DNA of 64,000 bases from assembly GCA_035456405.1 (NCBI GenBank), contig DATIDG010000049.1:189206-253205 (forward strand), written 5' to 3'. A program made the position numbers and the translations under genes. The notes below the pieces were generated by a model, which was not told where the DNA came from, ran no database searches, and saw only the letters and a program-made list of their open reading frames with translations. This document shows positions 34,795-40,088 of the stretch, piece by piece; positions within the stretch are counted from its first letter, which is position 1; each line of letters opens with the position of its first letter. This stretch comes from JAGVSZ01 sp035456405. GTDB taxonomy: Bacteria; Pseudomonadota; Gammaproteobacteria; Burkholderiales; SG8-39.

Positions 34795-35133
34795 TCATGG
34801 CTTTGAGCGATCCGGCGGATGTATTGGCTGGCTCAGCGCGAGTCTTCGTGCCAACTGCGTGAGCATCCGGTTGAGTTCGACGATCTTGAGATAGAGCAGA
34901 AGGATCACAGAACACGTGATCACCACCCAGAGATACATCAGCAGGTCGGCGCCGCGACCTACTCCAAGAGTCTGCGCCACTGCGTTCGCGTGCTCTGGCC
35001 GCCATACAAAGTACGCACCGATCGCCAACATGGTGAGGACTGTAAAGCGCACTCCGCGCGAGGTTACCCTTTGCAACGCAACAAACAGCGCAAGGAGCGC
35101 CAAGAGGCTGATCAGCAGAAGTTTGATGATCAT
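34795..35133 (-). CDS. DUF2304 small membrane protein
   Basis: A 112-aa protein with three hydrophobic segments. It starts MIIKLLLISLLALLALFVALQ, with the ATG at 35133 overlapping the GT2 stop (ATGA). The family motif GVGRGADLLMYLWVVI is in the middle, and the C-terminal helix KIVELNRMLTQLARRLAL is amphipathic. DUF2304 genes usually lie beside GT2 dolichyl-phosphate-mannose-synthase-like genes and are presumed membrane partners of them. Biochemical function is unproven. Confidence 0.85.
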   Translation of the reverse strand: MIIKLLLISLLALLALFVALQRVTSRGVRFTVLTMLAIGAYFVWRPEHANAVAQTLGVGRGADLLMYLWVVITCSVILLLYLKIVELNRMLTQLARRLALSQPIHPPDRSKP

Positions 35134-35828
35134 CGCGAGAGCCATCCGACTAAGAGTTCGACGAGTATGCCAACTGAACCGCGCACCTTTTGTCCCTTTC
35201 GAAGGCTGTATTCCGAATAGCGGATCGTGACGGGAACTTCTCGGTATCTCAGCTCTAAGCGAGCAATCTGGTTGATTATTTCAGAGGCGTGTGCCATCCG
35301 GTCTTGCGTGATCTCCAGCTTGCGTGCCGCCTCTGCCGTCATCGCACGCAACCCGTTATGAGCATCGGTCAACTGCAGGCCGGAGGTCGCCTTCGTGAAC
35401 AGCACCGCCGCCTTGAGTGCGATCAAGCGGACCCGGGGCAAGCCTTCAGGCTCACCGAGAAAACGGCTTCCGAGCACGACGTCGAGTTGGTTTCCCATCA
35501 AGACCCCTAGCATTTTCTTGAGGTCCGCGACCGCGTGCTGTCCATCGGCGTCAAATGTCGCCACATAGTGTGCACCCTGCTCCAAAGCGTAGGCAATCCC
35601 GGTCTGCAGGGCTGCCCCCTGCCCGAGATTGAAGGGATGGCGGAGGACGACGGCTCCTGCCTGGCAGGCGCGCTCCGCCGTGGCGTCCGGCGAGCCATCG
35701 TCAACGACGACAATATGGGGAAAGCACTCGGCCAGCGTGCCAACTGTTTCCGCGATGACGTCCGCCTCACGGTAGGCTGGTACCACGACATACACCTCGT
35801 GGAGATTGAGACTCGGAGTGAACGACAT
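35130..35828 (-). CDS. Glycosyltransferase family 2 (polyprenyl-phosphate sugar synthase-like)
   Basis: A 232-aa GT-A fold enzyme of the DPM1/GtrB type, without the C-terminal membrane helices seen in GtrB. The nucleotide-sugar motif VVDDGSPDAT (residues 41-50) and the metal-binding Asp93-x-Asp95 (TFDADGQHAV) are present; LGSRFLGEPEG and the late AHASEII region are also typical. It should transfer a sugar from a nucleotide donor to undecaprenyl phosphate on the cytoplasmic face. The overlap with the DUF2304 gene suggests a membrane-tethered complex. Sugar identity is unknown. Confidence 0.88.
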   Translation of the reverse strand: MSFTPSLNLHEVYVVVPAYREADVIAETVGTLAECFPHIVVVDDGSPDATAERACQAGAVVLRHPFNLGQGAALQTGIAYALEQGAHYVATFDADGQHAVADLKKMLGVLMGNQLDVVLGSRFLGEPEGLPRVRLIALKAAVLFTKATSGLQLTDAHNGLRAMTAEAARKLEITQDRMAHASEIINQIARLELRYREVPVTIRYSEYSLRKGQKVRGSVGILVELLVGWLSR

Positions 35829-35837
35829 GTTCCATCC

Positions 35838-36206
35838 TCAACTGCGGGAGAGCCCGGTCACATAAATGCCTGCCACGATAAGGGCGGTTCCAACCCAAAC
35901 GCCACCGGACAGTCGCTCGCCGAAGAACGCGGCGGCGCCGAAAGGAACGAGAACGAACGCGAGCGCGGCAAAGGGATACGCATGGATGAGTGCCACCCGC
36001 TGCAGCAGGAAGACCCACAAAAGTGTTGCCAACCCGTAAAGAAGAAGCGCGAGCCAAAGCATCGGCTCCAAAAGCAGGTGCCGCAGGTCCGCGAAGCGCT
36101 CAATGGTCGGTGACCGCTCCGCTGTCAACTTGAACAGAAGCTGTCCGACGGCGAGAATGAGCGCAAACGCCGATAAACCAAGTATGTTCAGGATTTCGCG
36201 AGACAT
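35838..36206 (-). CDS. EamA/SMR-like four-helix membrane protein, candidate lipid-sugar flippase subunit
   Basis: A 122-aa protein with four predicted transmembrane helices, the size of ArnE/ArnF and SMR transporters. It has the motif LYGLATLLWVFLLQRV in helix 2-3 and the EamA-like AYPFAALAFVLVPFGAAAFFGERLSG, with the conserved Pro and Glu, at the end of helix 3. It is the first gene of the minus-strand trio and lies 9 bp upstream of the GT2 gene. By analogy with ArnEF and GtrA it would flip undecaprenyl-phosphate-sugar to the periplasm. A small-drug exporter is an alternative. Confidence 0.75.
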   Translation of the reverse strand: MSREILNILGLSAFALILAVGQLLFKLTAERSPTIERFADLRHLLLEPMLWLALLLYGLATLLWVFLLQRVALIHAYPFAALAFVLVPFGAAAFFGERLSGGVWVGTALIVAGIYVTGLSRS

Positions 36207-36506
36207 TCGTCACTCCTCGTTTACCGCGTCGGGTCCCAATCTAGTCGCCGCCTTCTATCCTGCCAGCGTCACCTTATCTACGGCGCCGACCCCTGCCGTC
36301 ACAAGCCGCCGCTAATCGGGCCTTGAGCCGATGCGAAGGGAGAAGGCCAAGCGCTCCCCCACGCAAGGCCGAGAGTACCGAGGCGACGCCTAAGCGCCGC
36401 GCACGCGGCGCTTTACTGCTATGCTTCTTGTATGCAATTATGTGTGCAATCACGGTTCGACCTTGGGCAACCCCGCCCAGAGCGTCACCCTCACTAGGGA
36501 GTGATC
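36207..36506. other. Intergenic region between the divergent flippase gene and the small exported gene
   Basis: About 300 bp without a supportable gene. It contains a perfect inverted repeat at 36392-36413, a near-repeated TGTATGCAAT/TGTGTGCAAT pair around 36430-36455, and AGGGAG (36496-36501), the ribosome site of the next gene. Promoters for both directions should be here, but none is convincing by eye. Confidence 0.4.
36392..36413. repeat. Perfect 10-bp inverted repeat
   Basis: AAGCGCCGCG and CGCGGCGCTT are separated by CA, then TTA. It could be a terminator for an upstream remnant or a protein-binding palindrome upstream of the small exported gene. The following T-run is only three bases. 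Confidence 0.4.
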
Positions 36507-36767
36507 ATGAAACCAACCACGCTCATCTCCGTCCTCGTGCTCGCGGCTGGCGCGATCGCTGCCGTCGCCATCGTTCTGACGTTCGGCGCCGCCCCGCTTG
36601 AGGTCGCGAAGATCGTCGCCCCCCCTCAACTCGCGTTGAAAACGGCGCAGCTCGGTCTCCTCGCGCCCGCCGCGCAGGCGGCCCCGATCGCGTCCGAGGC
36701 GGGGTATCTGCCCGCGCGATTTGCCGTGCCGGCTGTGGCGGAGGAGCCGCTTCCCCCGCAGTTCTAG
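36507..36767 (+). CDS. Small exported or membrane-anchored Ala/Pro-rich protein
   Basis: An 86-aa protein from the ATG at 36507, with a good ribosome site (AGGGAG, 5-nt spacing). The N-terminus MKPTTLISVLVLAAGAIAAV is a signal peptide or anchor; the rest is Ala/Pro/Leu-rich without motifs (PPQLALKTAQLGLLAPAAQ). No family is recognised. A GC hairpin (36777-36793) follows the stop closely, supporting a monocistronic unit. Confidence 0.5.
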   Translation: MKPTTLISVLVLAAGAIAAVAIVLTFGAAPLEVAKIVAPPQLALKTAQLGLLAPAAQAAPIASEAGYLPARFAVPAVAEEPLPPQF

Positions 36768-36776
36768 CCCAGCTGA

Positions 36777-36793
36777 CGGCCCTTGCCGGGCCG
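36777..36793 (+). terminator. Hairpin after the small exported gene
   Basis: CGGCCC pairs with GGGCCG around TTGCC, 10 bp after the stop codon. The following sequence (CTTGACG) has no U-run, so termination strength is uncertain. Confidence 0.4.
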
Positions 36794-37087
36794 CTTGACG
36801 CGCTTCACGCGAGCTGGCGGCCTAATGGGGGGTGCGGTAGACATCAGGCAACTCTGCGCCTCCGCTTGAGAAGACGTTGCGCGCCGTCTTGGGCGGCCGG
36901 CGCTTTTCGCTTTTCGTGGTCGAGGGGGCGGGAGACCTTCAGTCTCAAGGCCGCGATACCCTACTCCTAGGGGAGCACACGTGGTTCTCGATTTGACTTG
37001 CCGCGGACTCTTGCAAGCGACTACCGCATGAGCGGTTTAGTCCTGTGGCCGGTCTCCGCCCGTTGCTGAAGACCGGCCATGGAAGAC
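36794..37087. other. Non-coding stretch in the island
   Basis: About 290 bp with no supportable reading frame, RNA gene or promoter. It includes short palindromic bits (for example CTCCTAGGGGAG near 36965) and leads into the integrase relic on the minus strand. Probably decayed mobile DNA. Confidence 0.4.
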
Positions 37088-37230
37088 TCAGAGCTCCGTT
37101 TGCTCCGCCTCTCGAGGGCGTCGTCTACCTCGATGCCCAGGTAACGAACGGTGCTTTCCAGCTTCGTGTGACCCAGGAGGAGTTGCACGGCGAGCCGGTT
37201 CTTCGTAGGCGAGCGTTCCTTCGAGCGCGC
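37088..37230 (-). pseudogene. C-terminal relic of a second tyrosine integrase
   Basis: The minus strand reads RRTG (codons within 37194-37205), then in the next frame RLAVQLLLGHTKLESTVRYL followed by GIEVDDALE, then after another frame change AEQTEL and TGA (37088-37090). The LGHTKLESTVRYLGIEVDDAL block is the box III and catalytic-Tyr region of a known integrase subfamily, distinct from the first integrase. Only about 45 codons survive and at least two frameshifts separate them, so it is a dead remnant of another insertion event. 37231-37514 shows nothing else coding. Confidence 0.75.
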
Positions 37231-37514
37231 GCTCGAGCACGACTCGGAGTCTTTGCCTGCGCTCGAAGGATTCAAGTACATCAGGCGACGCCCGTGCCAA
37301 GGGCGTGGCGCCGACGGCGAGTTCCGCGAGGCTCCTCCAGGCGAGCACCGCGCCGAGACAGCCCGGCCGCACCACTTACGAGATCGCCGTCGTTAGCACG
37401 GGCGAGTCGCCCCTCCGCGGCAGCACTTCCGCGGGACGAGTGCCAGCGCGAGCATGTTGCCGGATTGTTTGATCGAGCGTACTTTTTCCACTCCCGGTCG
37501 CCAAGGAGTAGGCC

Positions 37515-37868
37515 ATGTACAACGTCGTCGTGGAATGGCTCGATGAGGAAAAATCGCGCGCCCGCTTCGCCCTGCCGGGAAGAGAGGAATGGCGAGCGGA
37601 GCATGTGACCGCCCTGATGCACGTCCTCGCGGAGATCCGCGCGCAGATGTCGCCGGCGGTGGCCGAAGAGCCGCCGTCGCTCCATGTGGAGGTGCTGCAC
37701 GACCCGCGCTACGCTACCGCGCTGCACCCGTTCTCCGGCGGCACGCTGCTCGAGTTCCGCCATCCGTCGCTCGGCTGGATGGATTTCGTCCTGCCGAGCC
37801 GTGAGCGGGTCCGCATCTCGCGCCTGCTCATCGAGCAGGAAGAAGCCTGGCAGCGGTATCCACGCTGA
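37515..37868 (+). CDS. Uncharacterised 117-aa protein
   Basis: Starts at the ATG at 37515 with AAGGAGTAGG just upstream, an excellent ribosome site. It is a soluble acidic protein: strand VVVEWLDEEKSRARFALP, helix HVTALMHVLAEIRAQM, strand SLHVEVLHDPRYATAL, then FSGGTLLEFRHPSLGWMDFVLP and a C-terminal amphipathic helix RISRLLIEQEEAWQRY. No family is recognised. Codon use is chromosomal and GC-rich, unlike the glycosylation genes, so it may have come with a different part of the island. Confidence 0.6.
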   Translation: MYNVVVEWLDEEKSRARFALPGREEWRAEHVTALMHVLAEIRAQMSPAVAEEPPSLHVEVLHDPRYATALHPFSGGTLLEFRHPSLGWMDFVLPSRERVRISRLLIEQEEAWQRYPR

Positions 37869-37918
37869 CCGGCGGCGTTATGCTAGCCGCGACGCTGGCT
37901 CTACCTGCTGTTATTCAA

Positions 37919-37939
37919 GGGGTCAAACGAAAAGACCCC
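37919..37939. terminator. Hairpin downstream of the 117-aa gene
   Basis: GGGGTC pairs with GACCCC around AAACGAAAA, 50 bp after the stop. No U-tract follows. Nothing else is identified until the nuclease relic. Confidence 0.35.
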
Positions 37940-38066
37940 CGAAGGGGACTAGAGGAGCGCGACCGTCTGTTATTGGGCCGATCTGAGACGTTCGCGATCT
38001 GCCCTCGCCCCGCTATCCCCACCCCCGCAGGGGCGCTGGCTACTTCTCGCCGCGCGTCGCGGTCGA

Positions 38067-38597
38067 TCAACGGGACACCCGCATCCGCCACTCCCACGGC
38101 GGCCCGGCTTCGCATCCTTCCATAGCCCACGTCGCATCGCGCGGGCATCGTCCTCCGCCGCCGCGTAGCGCGCGCCCGGTCCTCTCACGTCTGCTCTTTC
38201 GCGTACTCCCGATACCACCACGCCATCCCGGCGTGGCGCTGTTCGAGGTTCACGTCGGTCCCGTCGCGCATAACCTTGCAGATCTCCCGGCCGTAGCGGT
38301 CGCGCTTGTGGCAATGCGCCGCGACGGGCTTGTCGAACACGAGGCGCGAGAGGCTCTCCTTGGAGCGATCGCCGAACGCCTGCCCTTCTTGGGCGCGTCG
38401 ATCCCGCTAAGGCGGATCTTGTGGTGCACATTCTGGCGGTCGAGCACCCGTGATGTGTCGCCGTCGGAGACGCCCACCACGCGGCCCTCAACGATCCAGG
38501 ACGCTGCGAGAGCCGGCAGACAATAGAGGCGCCCGCCGGCGACCAGTGCGCGAGCTAGGCTCGCGCTACGCACGACTGAGGGCCATAAACTCGGCAT
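38067..38597 (-). pseudogene. Thermonuclease (SNase-like) pseudogene with several frameshifts
   Basis: From the ATG at 38597 the minus strand gives a hydrophobic leader, then GRVVGVSDGDTSRVL and NVHHKIRLSGIDAPKKG, the classic SNase N-terminus. One base appears lost after AAGGGC; the next frame continues QAFGDRSKESLSRLVFDKPV, HKRDRYGREI and DVNLEQRHAGMAWWYREYAKEQ, ending at a TGA. A third frame resumes YAAAEDDARAMRRGLWKD, and a further shift gives PPWEWR before the final TGA (38067-38069). Catalytic Arg/Glu-region motifs are recognisable but the gene cannot make one protein. Exported nuclease origin is inferred. Confidence 0.8.
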
Positions 38598-38889
38598 GCT
38601 TGAGGGCTACTTCAGTCCGTGGCAGGGTGACATTGGCCGCAACTGTCAGATCTGCCGGCATGCGATTGGCACGCCGGACGGGTATCACCTATGGTGCGAG
38701 CAGCACCGAATCGTGGTGGTCTTCCCGTGCGGCCTGTGGGAAAGAACAGCGGGGACAGACGACCGGGAGGAGGCAAGAGGTGCAGCTAGAAGGGGCGGGA
38801 GTGATGCAGCCACAGTAGCTCGGTTCGTTTCAGCTACGGCTAAAGTTCGGGAAGCAGGTGCATTGCGTCGTCGAACTCCGGCGCGGTGA
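38596..38889 (+). CDS. Small Cys-containing protein, possible zinc-ribbon type
   Basis: The ATG at 38596 overlaps the start of the opposite-strand nuclease relic by 2 bp. Residues 1-55 look structured: GYFSPWQGDIGRNCQICRHA with Cys-x-x-Cys, DGYHLWCEQHRIVVVFPCGLW with two further Cys. After about residue 55 the reading becomes Arg/Ala-rich and unconvincing, so the true end may have been altered by a frameshift. A second diverged copy of the VVVFPCGLWE segment lies about 265 bp downstream. I do not recognise a named family. Confidence 0.5.
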   Translation: MLEGYFSPWQGDIGRNCQICRHAIGTPDGYHLWCEQHRIVVVFPCGLWERTAGTDDREEARGAARRGGSDAATVARFVSATAKVREAGALRRRTPAR

Positions 38890-39100
38890 GAAAGCGGCGG
38901 AGGTCGTGAAGAAATTGCGCGAGCTTGCTGCGCAGGTCGAGGCACGTAGCAAGTAGCCGCGATGTGCGGGCCGCGACGGGCTCGTGGTCGTGTTCTCGTG
39001 CGGGTGGTGGGAGCGGGAGGCGGGGCCGATGGTCGTGAGCCAGGTTCGCCGGTATCCTTGCCGCGACGGAGGGGGATCGATCTTCCTCGGGGGGAGAGTG
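38828..39100 (+). pseudogene. Diverged duplicate fragments of the Cys-rich gene
   Basis: In one frame the sequence reads FQLRLKFGKQVHCVVELRRG, then GEKAAEVVKKLRELAAQ and a stop at 38957. After that stop the same frame gives GRDGLVVVFSCGWWEREAGP (around 38972-39030). The latter matches the HRIVVVFPCGLWERTAG part of the preceding gene. No proper start codons are seen. I read this as a partial, decayed tandem copy; short unannotated genes are a less likely alternative. Confidence 0.4.
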
Positions 39101-39104
39101 AGAC

Positions 39105-39479
39105 ATGCGGACCTTGCTGATCCTGATTTCACTGGCCGTGACTGGCTGCGCGGTAACGCCCACCGACGTGCGCCAGAGCACGCCAACGGCGATGTATGAG
39201 CGGGCGGGGGGCCCTGTCGCGAATGTCGCGGATTGCTTCGGGATGGCACTTGAGCGGGATCTTGGATTGAAGACAGTCGTGCGACGCGCCCGGCCAAGCA
39301 GCGCCGAGGTAAGTGCGTGGGGCGCATCGGATCGGGAAACGTACCTTGTCGTGACGCTTGAGGACCGCCGTGCGGGCGGAATGCGGGTCGCGGTGTACCG
39401 CAATCGCTTCGCGCTTTTGTGCTTCCACCACCCCGAACTGGTGATAGAGGAGTCCTTGGCGACCTGCACGCCGCGCTGA
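39105..39479 (+). CDS. Small predicted lipoprotein
   Basis: A 124-aa protein with a lipoprotein signal: MRTLLILISLAVTGC, lipobox VTGC with Cys15. GGGGAGAG upstream of the ATG is a good ribosome site. The mature protein has a conserved-looking core (VADCFGMALERDLGLKTVVRR, TYLVVTLEDRRAGGMRVAVYRN) and two more Cys near the C-terminus (LLCFHHPEL, ATCTPR) that could form a disulfide. Function unknown; it should sit in the outer or inner membrane facing the periplasm. Confidence 0.7.
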   Translation: MRTLLILISLAVTGCAVTPTDVRQSTPTAMYERAGGPVANVADCFGMALERDLGLKTVVRRARPSSAEVSAWGASDRETYLVVTLEDRRAGGMRVAVYRNRFALLCFHHPELVIEESLATCTPR

Positions 39480-39687
39480 TAGGCGGACCAAGTAGCGAGC
39501 CTCATCCGGCGCGTTCCTGGCGCCCGCCCGTAGCACGTCCCAGGACGATCGGCCCGTAGCGGCCCGCTAGGCGCGGTCTGGTCGGCCAATACGGGGACCG
39601 ATCGAGGCCACCATGCAGACTGCTTCCTGGAGTGTTCGTGCATATCGTCGAGCAGTCGCCGACGGAGACACAGAGGGAGGCGCAGCG

Positions 39688-39756
39688 ATGACGAAAACGA
39701 GTTTGGTCTTGCTCGCGGCGCTCGCCGCGATGGCGGAATGCGCCATGGCGCGGTAA
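39688..39756 (+). CDS. Very short hydrophobic peptide (22 aa)
   Basis: MTKTSLVLLAALAAMAECAMAR, preceded by GGGAGG at 39675-39680. It resembles a bare signal peptide. An in-frame ATG at 39613 would extend it to 47 aa. A strong hairpin follows 4 bp after the stop. It could be a truncated secreted-protein gene or a leader peptide. Confidence 0.3.
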   Translation: MTKTSLVLLAALAAMAECAMAR

Positions 39757-39760
39757 TCGG

Positions 39761-39787
39761 AACCTGCCGCCGCAGCGGCGGCAGGTT
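39761..39787. terminator. Strong GC hairpin near the right end of the island
   Basis: AACCTGCCGCCG pairs perfectly with CGGCGGCAGGTT around CAG, a 12-bp stem. The downstream sequence GGCCGTTTCC has only a short T-run. It probably insulates the island from the tRNA-Asp transcript. Confidence 0.5.
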
Positions 39788-39834
39788 GGCCGTTTCCCAT
39801 CGCTCACTTCTACGCCTTGTGGCGTCCTTTTGCG

Positions 39835-39840
39835 TATAAT
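39835..39840 (+). promoter_or_regulatory. Consensus -10 element upstream of attR and tRNA-Asp
   Basis: A perfect TATAAT at 39835-39840 lies 26 bp before attR and about 90 bp before tRNA-Asp. No good -35 is seen at 16-18 bp upstream. It may drive tRNA-Asp now that the island separates it from the hupB/tRNA-Val promoter. Confidence 0.45.
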
Positions 39841-39865
39841 TGCGCCCGCTGAAGTCCAGGTGGCG

Positions 39866-39911
39866 CTTACAAGGCGAATGTCGGGAGTTCGAGTTTCTCG
39901 GCACCCACCAA
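39866..39911. repeat. attR: truncated 3' copy of tRNA-Val, right island boundary
   Basis: A 46-bp direct repeat of 31942-31987 with three mismatches (CC to TT in the T-stem and A to G in the acceptor). It lacks the 5' half of the tRNA, so it is not a functional gene. tRNA-Asp begins 19 bp downstream. Confidence 0.85.
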
Positions 39912-39929
39912 GCTCGATGAGCGAGTAGA

Positions 39930-40006
39930 GGAGTGGTAGTTCAGCTGGTTAGAATACCGGCCTGTCACGCCGGGGGTCGCGGGTTCGAGTCCCGTCCACT
40001 CCGCCA
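39930..40006 (+). tRNA. tRNA-Asp (GUC anticodon)
   Basis: A 77-nt tRNA with CCA encoded. The acceptor GGAGTGG (39930-39936) pairs with CCACTCC (39996-40002), discriminator G. The anticodon loop CTGTCAC gives GTC, within the stem CCGGC/GCCGG. The T-loop is GTTCGAG. A U-tailed terminator follows directly. Confidence 0.96.
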
Positions 40007-40013
40007 ACACCCG

Positions 40014-40039
40014 AAAAGGCGAACTCCGGTTCGCCTTTT
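40014..40039 (+). terminator. Rho-independent terminator after tRNA-Asp
   Basis: AAAAGGCGAAC pairs perfectly with GTTCGCCTTTT around TCCG, with TTTTCTGTTT as the U-rich tail. It starts 7 bp after the tRNA. This is the clearest intrinsic terminator in the window. Confidence 0.9.
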
Positions 40040-40088
40040 CTGTTTGCGCCGCTTTCGGGTCAGCCACACGCGCTGACGGAGAACGACA

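Larger units (their letters stand above)
31988..39911. mobile_element. Genomic island integrated in tRNA-Val
   Basis: About 7.9 kb between tRNA-Val and tRNA-Asp, bounded by the 46-bp att repeats. An integrase gene begins 75 bp after the tRNA, as is usual at attL. The content is accessory: integrase (frameshifted), four genes of a probable glycosylation cassette with visibly lower GC than the flanks, small orphan genes, a relic of another integrase, and a decayed thermonuclease. Intact integration functions are not seen, so the island is probably immobile now. No IS element, plasmid or phage structural gene was recognised. Confidence 0.85.

Noticed and set aside
37919..38060. CRISPR or tandem repeat array
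   Set aside because: Short hairpins only; there is no regularly spaced repeat here or elsewhere in the window.
39843..39911. Second tRNA-Val gene at the right island end
   Set aside because: Only the 3' half is present; no acceptor 5' strand or D-arm can be found upstream, so it is an attR fragment.
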